DNA of 64,000 nucleotides, from NCBI GenBank assembly GCA_964007475.1, contig OZ023273.1, positions 47,555,525 to 47,619,524 of the forward strand, read 5' to 3'. The position numbers were made by a program, and so were the translations under genes. Under the pieces are notes generated by a model. That model was not told the origin of the DNA. It ran no database searches and saw only the letters and a program-made list of their open reading frames with translations. This document shows, piece after piece, positions 26,815 through 40,616 of this stretch. Origin of the DNA: Hybos culiciformis. Taxonomy: Eukaryota > Arthropoda > Insecta > Diptera > Hybotidae. Each line of letters starts with the position of its first letter. Positions within the stretch are counted from its first letter, which is position 1.

Positions 26815-29800
26815 CTATAAAAATTTTCTTTTTAATTTTGAAACAAACAATCTGAAAATTAAAAAAAAAAGAAGAGAAATACGTGAAACGCATAAAAAAG
26901 AGATTTTACATAATATTGAACTTTGAACTACATTATTGTGGCTAATAAAATATACAATAAAAATAATTGTTTAAGGATTATATCCATATAATTATCCTTT
27001 ACGTGTTTTAATATGTAATCTAGATAAATATATATATATTTTCACTATATGATCATCATCGTCCTGAGAGAACCAGAAAATTAAAATTCATATTCTTTTT
27101 ATACAAATACGGATAAAGATTCATTTATTTGAATTATGTATTTCTTAAGTAAGAAATTGTATTCGATCGTGAAAAAATAGACAAACATTATTTCAATATT
27201 TATTTGACCGTCCTCCATTTCATAGGATAATCCTTGTTTTGGATTTTACTAATAGAGCACAAATTTCCCTTTATAAATTAAAATTTCACACAAATATTCA
27301 TTTCGAAATTAATTTTTTTTAGACTTTATAGGATTTTCCAAACACAAGTTCAATTAAAAATTGACGACATACTGTATTGATACTTTATTGATTTATACGT
27401 CTACGGCATTATTTGTTTTTTTATGTTCGGTAGAGGTATCTATTTTTTTAAATAAAAAAGATGCTTTTAGGTAGGTATAACTGAGTTTTTGATAGTTTGT
27501 GTAAAATTAAATACCTTAAATAAAAGTAATTTAGTTGGACAATAATGCATTTTATTATATAGAACTTGTATTCAAAATTAAAAAAAATAAAAATATTTTT
27601 CAGCTTTTAGCATCGTTTTCGTTTGTACGTAAATCGGGCAAGTAAGGGCATTTTCATTTTCTCAAATCAGTTTAGGCAAGTAAAATGTTATTACTTGCTC
27701 CATTTACTTGACAAATTTAACCGGTGCTTTGTTGATTCATCATCACGATATATTATACCAAAACTCGTTTTAGGCTTAAAAAATAAATATAATTTTCGAT
27801 AGTCCGAATGAAAATACTTTGAATCCTCAGTATTTATTTCATCTTCTTGTAATAAAAAATTATTCAAGAGAGGGCAATAATAATTTATTTATATATTATA
27901 CCTAAACATATAATGGTAATAAAAAAAATCTACTTCCGAAATATGCTTGAATTTATTGCTACTATGATATTATTATATTACTTATATTTTATATAATATA
28001 AATACATGTACATATGCTTAGCAAAATGATAATAATATACATAAAAAATGTTTTATCAACATTTTTATTTTGTTACAAAATTTTATTTGAATGAATTTTG
28101 GCCTTTCCGAATGAATGAATTTTATTTAAATTAATTTCCTTAAACCAAGTTCTAACTGGTTCAGTAATAATGTGCTGGAAATTTTAGTTATGAAAAATTG
28201 TTAACTATTTATTTATATTATACTATTTATGAACTGGATAAATATTTAATATTTGTTTCATACAAAAAAAAAAGCCTTAGGGTTTACCAGAAATACAATA
28301 AAGATTTCATCAATTTTAAATTAATATATTTAAATATTGTACGTATACTAATTATTATATAAATGTACGTACACATAAATATATAAGTTCATAAAATAAA
28401 AGATAATTTATGTAAATAATCAAAATTTTGATAATAAAATAATATTTATGTAAAAAATGAAGTGATGCGCAAAGCTATATCTATCTGTATTAAACCTTAG
28501 AAAAAGTAAAAAAAAATGTAATTTAATTTTGAATTATTATAATAAAAAATCTTATTGCAGTATAATATATCGAATTATTGAGAAGCTGAGACGTTTTAGC
28601 GACAAATTCTTGGATTAATATAATTTTTTTTTTGTTTGCGTTCAACAGGTTCACCTTAGTGTAATCAGAATAAGTTGAATTTATTTAAGAACTTAATTAT
28701 ACAAATATTGAATATTTGTTAGTTAATAGATACAGGTTTATGGCGTCTTTAAGAAAACCTTAATAGAAGTTTCATTAAGAAAATAAGCACATATTAAATG
28801 CGTACTAACGTCAGCTAATTTTTTATTTTATTTTTTACAATTATTACTAAATAATGTTTACAATTACACAATCTTATTATTAATTAATATTTAATACATG
28901 TACATAAATTTTTATGTAAATATTTAGATCCATTCCATTGAACTTCTTGACTATATAATCGTTAATTTTTATTTTTAAGAATTAATTTTATTAAAAAAAA
29001 AAATTTAAAAATCAATATATATGCTTACTAATAAAAATTGCTAAAAAATTTATCATTTATATTATTAAAAAAAAATCAATAAAAAGTTTTCCCACCTTAG
29101 TTTTATATTAAAAAAAAAAAAAAAAGAAGAAAAAAAATAATAATATTGTAAGTTTTTTTTTTGTTTTCTTTTTATATTTTTAGTTTATTAATGCTGTTTA
29201 TGAAAGAAACACATTCTGAAAATAAAAAAAAATATATATAATTTTATTTTAAATTTTTTGTTTAGTTACATAAACAGTTTTTTGTCGCAAAAGTTAATTT
29301 ATTTAAATTTTTTTATAATAGAAAAATAATTAAAAAAAAAAAACTAAAAATAAAAACATCTACATAGTAGGTACATCTTAAAAACTTGATTCATTCATGC
29401 ATTATAATAATAATACAATATTAAAAAGAATTCAAACAAAATCAGCTGGTTTACCTTCAGAAAAGTAGAAAACAAGCAAGCATTAATGCAATAATATTAA
29501 AAAATAAAAAATAAAAATTACATAAATTTTTAAATTTTTTTTTTTTGTATATTTATGAAGTTTGGTTGGATGATAAAGTTCATAAATGTCAGATAAAAAA
29601 AAAAATTCGTGATACAGATTTTTTTTTTGCTTTTTTTTTTTTTTAATTTATGTTAACGTAATTTATCATTTTCAGCAATAAATTAAAGAAGTTAAATTAA
29701 AATAGTTGTAGCGGTTATAAGAGAATTAAAAAAAAAAAACAAAAAAACAAACAAAATAATTATAAATTTTTTTTGTTTAATGATTTAATTATATTGTCAT

Positions 29801-31535
29801 ATAAATATCAAATTGTGGCCATATGAATCAAATAGCCTTCATGGTTTTGGTTCATTTTGATTGAATTTCTGTTGGCTTGATAAATGAAGAACAACAAACA
29901 CATAGAATTTTTTGCAAGACTGCTCTAGCTTATTTTTCTATAAAAAAAAAAATACGATTTACTAATCTGTTCATATCAGTGTAATTTCACTTAACTGACA
30001 ATGATGGTATATAAAATCTACTGTTTGCTGGCGAAGCGGTTTATTTAGTTGATCAATTCCCATTTTTTTTAATAGCCACAAATTCAATTATCCACTTGAT
30101 CGAATAAAGTCACTGAAAATTAAAAACATATATTTGAAAAATTATATCCATAAAATTGAATTTTCTTTGTTTAGGAAATATTTTTTGTTTTTTAACTACC
30201 TAATTTAAATATTATAAACCTATTGATTAGTTTTATGCATGCACAATAAATATAATAATTATCTATAAAAATGTCAAAATTAAAAAAATACGATACTAAT
30301 TATTTTTCCAATTCGATATGCAAATGTAAAAGTTATGTCCGTATCAATTCAAAATTAAAGTGTAAAAAAAAAAAAAATAACGATAAATTTATGAACTTAA
30401 AATTTAAGTTATATATATATAAATACAAGTTTTGGATTTTTCTACTATTAAACATAACTATTAATTCACTTTAATTTTTATAGAAAATTTCAAAATGATT
30501 TTTTATTTTTGTAACAACATTATTACAACATCGTATTTTTTTAAAATTGTAATATGTACATTTTTATAGTGCCTACTTATATGTAATGTTTATATTCATA
30601 ATGTTATGTATATGTAGGTATATATATATTGAACCTTTTGTCTTTTATTATTCATTTTATATTTTAGTACAGAAATTCATTCATTCAATTCATTCAATAT
30701 GTATATATGTAAGTAAATTGATATAAATAGTCAATCAGATAAAATGAAATCAAATAAGTGTGTAAAATGAACTAATATATTGTATTTTGCTTGAATTTCA
30801 TTATAGTAAAACATTGTGATAAAAGAAGAATATTTTTTTTTTAAAAGAAAATAAAAAATTGAATTAAATAAATAATTATAAACATTTATATTCGAAGAAC
30901 GAAATATAATATGGTAGGTTGGTTTTTGTTTTTTTCTCTGCCATAATATAAATAATTAAATTAATTAATAATTAAAATAAAACATATACAAATATTTTAT
31001 ATGAATGAAAATTGTGAATAGAAAACATCTGTTGATAAACAAAGAAAAAAGGTTAGTATTTATTATTTAACTTAAATTTGTTCAACATATGGTATTAAAG
31101 TCTATGATTTTGTTCACTCGAACTGTAGCATTTACAGAATCAGAATTTCCGATTATATGATTCAGTGATAAAATTTTGCCATAATATACAAAGACTAATG
31201 ATTGTTTTTAAAAATAAAAATTACTAAAAATTATTCTATTTACACACTTCTAAGTATTATTTTCCGTAATGAGTATCTCATTTATTTAAAATAAATGAAA
31301 GTTTTCAACAAACTAACCGCTATTTACTTTTATTCAGATTTATGAATGTTATTCTAACAATTCAACCAAAGTGCGGGAAAAGAAAAGTAATTACATATTA
31401 TTTTGATTTTAAATTTTTTTTTTATTTAAAAAGAACACTTTAAAATATTTATATATGTATATGAATATAAATAGAAATTATGGTTTCTAGGTAATTATTG
31501 ATTTCCCTAAATGAAATAAATATAATTTGTGCACG

Positions 31536-31547
31536 ATATATATATAC

Positions 31548-31598
<51 letters not shown>
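31536..31598. repeat. (TA)n microsatellite
   Basis: Dinucleotide tract interrupted by single C and G bases (ATACATATAT, ATGTATAT). Confidence 0.9.
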
Positions 31599-31600
<2 letters not shown>

Positions 31601-32575
31601 TATTTTTTAACATTACCCTAATCATTAATTGTTGTGTAAAAACAAATGTGTATTATATGATTCGGAAGCTTTTTTTTTGTTAATAAAACTCATTCACAGA
31701 TAGTATAAATACAATCTATATGGATTAAAAATCCAGAGCATTCATTATTATGTATAGGTGTAAAAAAATGGTCATGAAATATTAAATTTTTAAAGGAATA
31801 CTATATAAAAAAAATTAATTAAATTAATTGAACTTTAGACGACGCGCAATTTTGTATTATATAAATCTAATTATGGCAAAAATACTACTCGACACAAAAA
31901 AAAACATCTATGTACGTTTCTAACATACAAAGTAAAACTTAATGTTGATAATTCAAAAATCAAAGCTAAATCGTCGCTTTTGCACTGCTTAAGTTTTTTT
32001 TACCCTTTTTTGTTATTTTGATTTGGATGTTTTAGTAAAACGAAATAAAGTATTTTCGAAATATTGATAATTAGCAGTGCATTCGCTCAAAAAAAATCTA
32101 TGAAATTTATAACCTTTTTAGTTTCATTAATCAATCGTTACACTTACACTGTATTGGAGGTTATGGAACCATAGAAATAGGCTAATAATTACGTATGTAA
32201 TGCTAGTAACTTTCGAATCGTAGAATGTCATCCTTAAGCTGAGATGAAAGTGAACGATATTCTGCTTATGTTGGCATTTAAGAAATAGAAATGGTCTGTC
32301 AAATCATTAATTCTCCGTTTTTTAATTTTTGATAGAAAACTTGCTCAAAATATAAATTAGTCGTATTTTGTACGAAAAACTCTTAATTAAAAAAGCTGAT
32401 TAATCGAGCATTTAGAACCAAATAATTAATTATATATGCACGTGAATTCTTCTTTATAAAAAATCTATTCTTGGAAAAGTAATTTTTGATTCACGCAATC
32501 GAATTTCGAATTCCAAGTGTATATATACATTTTTATTACTATTTATTATATATTATATTATATTTAATTACGTAC

Positions 32576-32580
<5 letters not shown>

Positions 32581-32632
<52 letters not shown>
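32581..32632. repeat. (AT)26 microsatellite
   Basis: Uninterrupted AT dinucleotides for 52 bases, followed by TTTAATATA repeats that can fold back on it. Confidence 0.95.
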
Positions 32633-32635
<3 letters not shown>

Positions 32636-34768
32636 ATATATTTAATATATTAAATATATATATATTTAACCAAACTACGTTTTTCATTATTAATTCCCTT
32701 CTCAACCCATATTTACAATATTATAATATCCAAAAATTAAAATTATCTACATATCTATTTGCTATGTGTTATGTATATTAACATAATTATATATAGTTAT
32801 GTATATTCCTAATGATAAGCCTATCTGCATTCTTTTTTTTTTTTTTGATTCAATACAATAAAAACAAATTTAATTTTTGAAGGAAATGTTAATGGCAAAA
32901 CATAAATGTCGTGACAATGGAAAATTATTTAAATATTTTTATATATCGTTGTTCGTTCTATTTTGAAATTAGGATAATAATAAATTGATGAACATATAAA
33001 TAAAATACATAAATAACTATACAAGCTAAGATATGTCTATTTAAACATGGTACAAATAACTCTACCTTAATTTTTTTTAAATTATTGATTGAGACGGTCA
33101 ATTGATATCAATAATATCGAAAACAAAAAAAATGTATTAAAGTTAGTATCATTATCAATAAGTTATCATTATCAATAATCAAAGAAAATTTTGTGAACAC
33201 AATAATAGATTTGTTATTTATATCTGTACAGGTACATATTGTGTAGGATGAAGAACATGAATAATGTATATAAAATGTGTACGTGAATTTCTAATTTTTA
33301 ATAATTATAATTATTAATTAATTAAATTTAAGATAAATCTATTTTTTGCGTATGCTGGATTTTATTGGCCATAAGAGAAGTTGTAAAATTAAAGGACATC
33401 TTCGATGTGAAGTTTTGAATTAAAAAACCATAAAAAAATTATTTTTATTAATTTGGTAACCATTGATTTCAAATTCTTAATAAATACATAAATGTGTATA
33501 ATACAATATATATCAATGAGTTCTATATCTACCAAGAACAACCTTCAAGTTTTAAAACTTGTTTAGATACAGAAAAATCAATCTTTCTGATATTATTTAT
33601 TACCCATTATCAACATTCTATTGATGATCTCATATTTTCCATAATTAAAAAAAAAATCTTAAATAACAGGTGGATAGGGCTGCTGTAGTTGATTTAGGAC
33701 AATTTTGTGCTTTTGATATCAAATTTAACACTTGTTTTGTTAAATTGACTCTTCTTTCAATAGAGTTAATATTGAAGAATAATTTAACAACATTATAAGA
33801 AAATCAAATAAGAAGGAAATTATTAATTTCTTTCCATATTTAATATCTATCATAAATAATAATATTTAGGATTGTGAACATCTATCTAGCTACGCGGTGA
33901 AGTGACCAAATCAAAATGTATATTTAATAAAATTTTCAAGGAATTTTTCCTTTTTCAAATCTTTTTTCAATCTTAAAACTTTAGAGAATTAGTAGGTAAT
34001 AAATAGTTTGCCTTGCATTACAAATTAATTACATATTCTGTTTACATGTTTGGGAATGTACTATAAGTAACATCTTAATTTACATACATGTCCGGTAGTG
34101 GGCACACGATTGATACTTAGTATTCTTGAATACATTGTTTACATAGGTCTTAATTTCTCACAAATTCCGAATAAACATTATTATTATTATTATAATCTGG
34201 GAAAAGTAATATTATTTCTTAAAATTTTAATCAACAATAAACTGATAAAATTTTTTTTAATAAGAATTTTTTTCCTCAAAAGAAAAACAGCCAACAATTG
34301 ATTTTGATTGATATATTTTCTTGTATTTATAAATTTTCAATTTTGGAATTGTTATGTCATGAATAAATGTAAATATTTCAATTGATGAGTAGGGATTTAA
34401 ATTTGATAAATGCATTTTGTACGTATTATTTAGCATAAATCATTGTTATATTTAAAATCAGTAAATAAAATATACACAAAAAACATAATGTAGTAAATAA
34501 ATTATTATATCTTATGAGTATATGTATATGGAATATTTTTATACCACATGCCTTTAATGAATTATATTATTGTTTTGTGCTAACTGATTATGTATGCGCA
34601 CTACATAATCATACGTATAAATAATTAAAGTATTAGTGATTGGAATATAAAAATATCATAAATTCAAGACCTTTTATTTTTATGAATAATAAAAAAAAAA
34701 ATTTCATAAAAGTTGAATTTTGAACTTTCTATCTTTTGCTGGATTTTAAACAGAGGTACATAAGTTGG

Positions 34769-34777
34769 TATAAAAGG
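34769..34777 (+). promoter_or_regulatory. TATAAAAGG core-promoter candidate without an obvious gene
   Basis: TATAAAAGG is a strong TATA-box match. The sequence around it, about 34740-34990, is markedly less AT-rich than its neighbours (GCCAGTTAGGGTCG, TCACGACCGCAG). It could drive a distant 5' UTR exon of the gene at 40617 or an unannotated transcript. No splice donor or coding start could be tied to it. Confidence 0.25.
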
Positions 34778-36289
34778 GCACAACGATTATAACAGCTCAA
34801 GTTGCAAATTTTTATTTAGTATAGAACATACTGAAGTAATTTACTTTTCATTAAATTTTTCCCCGCCAGTTAGGGTCGTTTACTTTTTATTATTGTATCA
34901 CGACCGCAGTATTTAATGAGATTAGGCTTGATGAAATTTGAAAATAATCTATTCTTAACTTCCATGAGCACGATGCGATGTTTAAATTTACGTTATTTTT
35001 TTGCCGTCATAAATAAATAATTGCATATATTTTTAATTAATTCAAACAAAAAATCAATTTATGAGGTTTTATTCTGTTTTTATTAACCACTTTTTTAAGA
35101 TTTTTAAATTCAGAATAAAATACCCTTTTAAATTACAGGATTCATTTTATTTTGATAAATAAATAATAGGATAAATTTATTCTACAAAACTTTGCTGTTA
35201 AAAAAAAATATTAACTATTTTATTACATTTATGGTTATATATAAAAATCATAGATGTATTTAAAATATCGATAAACGTATTCCATAATCCACTTTAAATA
35301 TACGATAATTTAATTAAATATTCAGATATAAACTGTAATGAAAATAGTACCGCATAAGTTTTTCACTTTAAGTTATCTAAATTATTAGACCTTGAAAGAT
35401 AATGTATTTAGGTCAAAAATGAAAGATTAACGTGTTAGAATTTTATAATAGATAATGTTAGATAATTCGTATGATATGATATATTTAATAATATGAAGCC
35501 TTGGTGAGATTTTTTAATGCCAAAAATTCAATGATTGTAAACTGGAAAAAAAAAATATCAAAATAGAATGATATCCATTATAATATCATTTGATAGACAT
35601 TTTTTATTCTCTACACTCGATGCACAATGTGTATCATAGACATTAAATTTATATGTTATAAATAATAAATAAAAAATAAAGAAAATGTTATTTGTGACTT
35701 AAATATGCACATAAGTACCATATTTATGTACAAACATGCATAAGTATCTACTATATATCTGCATTGCATAATTATAATTTAAATCCTGATTTTTATTTGT
35801 TTCTGTTTAAGGACGTAAAAAGTAATATGGTAATAATTTTCAAACTTCAAATTTTTATGAGAAATAAGACATTTAATATTTATTCCAAATGTAGAAATAT
35901 TGAAGAACGAACTATCATTATGTGTATCAATATCCGATTCTGAGGTCTAGAGCATAATAATGGATTATTATATAGTTAAATAAACAAAGGTTGAAATTAA
36001 ATGCACTTCAATTAAATTTGTTGTTTTTATAATTTGTGAAATCAATCATTCCAAAGCAAATATTTTTGAATTTTATTGAGAAATATGTATGTATGTATAT
36101 ATATTATACAATATCCCAACATGTATTATCAATTATTATGTTTTTAATTCCCATTCCACATTATTGTACATATTTATGTACAAATATATTCTTGTATCTA
36201 ATGTACATGTGCATATGTATATACATATATTTATATACATTTGATAGTAGTTAGTGCCATAGCAATAATTTATTATTACTTGTATAGTG

Positions 36290-36754
36290 CAGCGGTGGGC
36301 AAACACGGCTCCCAGAGTCGCATGCGACATTTCGTTGAATAAACTCCAGATCTTCGCTAAGTTGATATTTGCTTATGAATTTTTTGCCTAAATCAATTTA
36401 AAATAACTATGTATGAATAATATTTTTTCATTATTTTTTTCCTCGTTATTTTGCAATTTCATGAAGTCGAAATATCGTTCACAGTTGACTTATTAGCTTC
36501 TTACAAATTATTCGCCAAATTTCAAAGAATTGACCAACCATAGTATTTATATTAATTTTATTTTTTTCATTTAAATAATTTTGTGTTTTCTTAATTATAT
36601 TTTCTTATATATATTTTACATGTTACTGAAGATTAAAATCGTCATATTAATTAAATAAAATAAAATTTGAATTTCTGTAACTGTAAGGTGGCTGTGTATA
36701 ATTTGTGAAAAACTTGCAAACGGCTCACATTTACCTAATGCTTGCCCACCCCTG
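36290..36754. mobile_element. 465-bp hAT-type MITE
   Basis: The left end CAGCGGTGGGCAAAC and the complement of the right end, CAGGGGTGGGCAAGC, are the usual hAT form (CAG...GGGCAAAC). The flanks GTATAGTG (36282-36289) and GTTTAGTG (36755-36762) match 7/8 as an 8-bp target duplication. Subterminal copies of CGGCTC lie at both ends. No transposase frame remains. Confidence 0.75.
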
Positions 36755-37452
36755 GTTTAGTGTATACATTTATAAGAAAATTTATACGATACCTAATAAA
36801 ATAAATTCTCGTATCCGGAAATTAAATATTTTGCATTATTTTAGCATTTCTTTGATATTATATTTTTTTTTTTTTTTTGATGTCCTAGGCATATTTTGAT
36901 TTTCTATGCTTTATAATAACAATGCAGGTATGTTATTGTTATTCAATAAAATATTTTTTATTTTTTTTTTTTTTATTGTTTGTGTATAATTAATTTTATG
37001 ATATTTGGAATGACCTCACATTAATTGAATTTTAAATAAAATTCCAAGTGAATTTCCAAGGAAAATAGTGGTTGTTGTTTTTTATTGATATTATGCGATG
37101 ATGATGGTCATATGAATTTTTATATTAAACCAACACCGACAATCGAAATAAATATGAAGTGGTGAAGGGAAAAAATAAATCTCGTAGGGATAAAAATCAT
37201 AACAAATTTATGAAAGAAAATACCTTTAGAAAAATTAATGGATGGATTTGTAAAAAGGAGTTAAAAACAAAAAAAATCATTATTAAATGCATTTTATTAT
37301 TATGATTCATATTAATTTCTACGAAAAACAACAGAATTGAATTGAATAAAAATTTCCTTAAATCGAGCAAACTCAATCCAGCAAAAAAAATTTGTTTATT
37401 TTTGTATATAACTAGAAATTTTTTTTGTTGCCATATTTTATTATCACCGAAT

Positions 37453-38096
37453 TAGGGTTGCCATTTCTACCCCTTTGAGGGGTAGACTACCCCTTTTCGT
37501 CATGATTTACATAGATATACCCCTTTACGAAAATCGCTAAAGGGGTAGACAAAAAAACTCCTTTTCTTAAAATATGATAAGTGTCTTATATATGCGAACA
37601 GATTTTTGTTCATTTATGATAACAAATTCCACAAGAAATGTAAAACTTAACAACTTTACAACGAAATGCGAACTCTACTACAAATACTGTTACTGATTTG
37701 CCAATGCTAACGTTAATGTAGTGTATTTTTTCTTTTAAAAACTTAAAATTCCGAATTATTAAAAAACAATTCGGGCAACGAAAAAATATTTGAATTATTT
37801 TTTATTATTATTAATGTTTATCTACTTAAAGCTTTGAAATTCGGCCTTTTTTGATTTTTTATGTTTGTGTTGATTATTATTTGCAATTTATTTTTAAAAT
37901 ATGTACTAATAATAGAACTTTTGTAAAATACTGTTTTATTTATCATACGTGAATATATTTTCAGGTAATTGTAAGTAACCTTGATTGATGTGTAGAAATG
38001 TGAAAAAAATAAATAAAAATTAATTCATATTTTTTTAATTTTTTTTTCTCGATATTTTATCTACCCCTTTTTTTGATAAAAAATCTGGCAACCCTA
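37453..38096. mobile_element. 644-bp hAT-like MITE with perfect 8-bp duplication
   Basis: The termini TAGGGTTGCCA and TGGCAACCCTA are exact complements. CACCGAAT flanks both ends exactly (37445-37452 and 38097-38104). Subterminal ACCCCTTT motifs occur several times at the left (37470-37540) and once at the right, resembling transposase-binding repeats. Duplication size and T/CAG-type ends fit hAT. No coding frame. Confidence 0.85.
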
Positions 38097-38104
38097 CACC
38101 GAAT

Positions 38105-40228
38105 ATAATTTACTCGATTTATCCTTACTTATACTTATTAAATTCAATTTGTTTTTTTTTGTAAAAATTAATATTACTTATCAATCATATGAAAATTGCA
38201 TTTAATAATTAAATTATGTTTTTTATTTTGTTTTATATAATCTTACACTAGATATTAAAATTATTTTAATTAAAAGATATAAAACGGTTCGTTCATTCAA
38301 TTTAATTAAAAATATTTTAAAATCAAAGTTTCCAAATTACTGAATTTTCTATTTTGATTTTGGAGTTATGCAGATCTTGTTTTTAAATTATAAAATTAGC
38401 CGAATATATACTTTATTTTAAATTGCCTTTCGTATAGTGATTGCAGAAAGGTACCTACTACTATTTTTGACCTTTACCAATTATGTATTCGGTTCTCAAG
38501 AAGACACATTCATTTGTTTTAAATATGTACTTATTACTTTACTGGGTACCTTGTTATTATATCGGAAAAAACATTAATACGAAAAATATTTATATATATG
38601 TTTATATATGTTGTTATAAAAGACATTAATGTGATAATTTTAAGAAACTTTATTAAAGAAAATTAATTATATTGTGTTTTCAAAGTTCATTTAAAAATGT
38701 AATTTAAAAGAAAAGTTATGATAATGAATTATTTTCAGATTGATGATCGATATAAAAGTTTTGCTTGAAATTATTAGTTAAAAAGTTACACAAAATTACA
38801 TTATAATTATTAAAAAATTTCTTATTTAAAGTTATATACATATGAAATATGTGTAGCTCGGTTTATTGTATTTATTATAATTAAGCTAGCTATACAATTT
38901 ATTTATACTGTATGAGCTCTTATTTTGTGGCTTACCAAAAAATATTTAAAATTTTTTATTAATTTGGCTTTTAATATAATGTTTTTCGATTAACTTTAAA
39001 CTAAAAGATAAAATAACAAAAACTTCAATTTTTTATTAGTTTTTTTATTTTTAATTAATTATTTTATAACTATTTATTTTTTCCGTAAATCAACCGAAAG
39101 TTCAAAATTTTACAACATATTTTTTTGTACTTGTAAAGTTTTGTACTTTTAACGGCGATATGTAACAATTTACAATTTACCTATCATTTTTTTTATAGTA
39201 ACATAAAAACTGAGATAAAATAAATAGGTAAATTTTTTCGTTGTATTAATGGGATTCTCTTTGAAAGACAAACTGAGGCTATTTGGATATGGAAATTATT
39301 TGTTTTTTTTTTCTTCTGGAATATAAAATATATACTACACCCTTAATATATAATGAATTCTACTTTTAATCCAAAAACGTTTCCGTAGTGTACAATTATA
39401 GCAAAGTATATTTTAAAAACTGCCAAAATCGCAAATATAAAATCAATATTATCTTATGTAAATAAAATGAGAATAAATTTTATTTAATTTGGCAAAGTTT
39501 TCTGAAATTATTTTTTCTTCTTTTAAATCTTTATCCTGTATTTTTATTATTATTATTTTTTTTAATATAAAATTAATTTTTTTTTTGTCGTTTTTGTTTG
39601 AAGTTGAGAAAAATAGTGAGAAATTATTTTCAAATTTTTTAAACAAATTCTTCTTTAAACTTTAAAGTAAAATCAAAACACACGTTGGCCATTATATGTC
39701 TGTTAAAATCAAAACGTTGTTAGCTCCAAAAAAAAATACATCGGTTTTATATAAACAAATGACAAAAATAAACTATGAATGCAGTTTAAAGGTTCTAGTT
39801 TAGACGAACATAATATTTTAGAGCTTAGGACCGATTAATTCGAGACCAACAACTATTCACACGAAACTCTAATTCATTCGAGTATTTACTACTTCCAAGA
39901 TGTGTACGAAATTATACAACTTAAACTTTATACTCGACCGTTTAATAATTATTGCGGTATTTGAAATTTTAAAATTATATATATTTTTAATGAAAATATT
40001 TATTATAGTTACACCTATGTTGAACAAACAGAACTTTTTATATAATATTTTACAAATCATCATAAATCTTATTAAATTTAATTCATTTTTTTTTGTCGTA
40101 AATTTAATCATATTTTTATGTAACAGAATCAATGTCAATTTTTATAATAAACAAATTATATTCCGTGTTTTACGTAATTGCCTTTGTCCCTGACCATTAA
40201 CTTTTCTTTCTCTAAAAGCCTATCGTTA

Positions 40229-40268
<40 letters not shown>

Positions 40269-40616
40269 TTTTAATTAAATTTTATTTTAATTTTATATTT
40301 TATAATTAAAAAAAATTTAAATTCAATGTTCATTCAATAAACATATCTATACATATCATTGATTCAGAATTATATTCCATTAATGAGCAATGCAGTTCGT
40401 TATTATGGATAAGAAATAAAAATCAGAAATCATATTTAATGAAATTAAATATAATTTAATCATTTTATTTATTTATTTTCAGTTAATCAAATAAAAGTTT
40501 CAAAAATAAAAGGAAAATTTTTGTGAAAATTACTCATCACATCAGCAATTAAATAACGAAAAAACAAATATTTTTTTTTTGGTTTTTTTTATTTATTTCA
40601 TCCACTTCCGATAAAT
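38105..40616. other. AT-rich spacer upstream of the tail-anchored-protein gene
   Basis: No gene seen. It contains the presumed promoter and 5' UTR of the 40617 gene and an ATA trinucleotide tract. Open frames at 39869-40193 overlap on both strands and have AT-driven composition (Ile, Asn, Lys, Phe), so they are not called. Confidence 0.4.
40229..40266. repeat. (TAA)n microsatellite
   Basis: About twelve consecutive TAA units starting after TCGTTAATAG. Confidence 0.9.

Larger units (their letters stand above)
26815..34768. other. AT-rich gene desert, nothing supportable
   Basis: Nearly 8 kb of very AT-rich sequence with homopolymers and dinucleotide tracts. Reading frames are short and compositionally random. 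Slightly more complex patches at about 29955-30110 (with TATATAAAA near 30010) and 32080-32300 could be regulatory or relic repeat sequence. I see no exon in them. Confidence 0.4.

Noticed and set aside
31498..31683. Tyr/Ile-repeat frame
   Set aside because: Translation of the (TA)n microsatellite.
39869..40193. Overlapping 89- and 97-residue frames on opposite strands
   Set aside because: AT-driven composition rich in Ile, Asn, Phe and Lys, no splice context, and mutual overlap.
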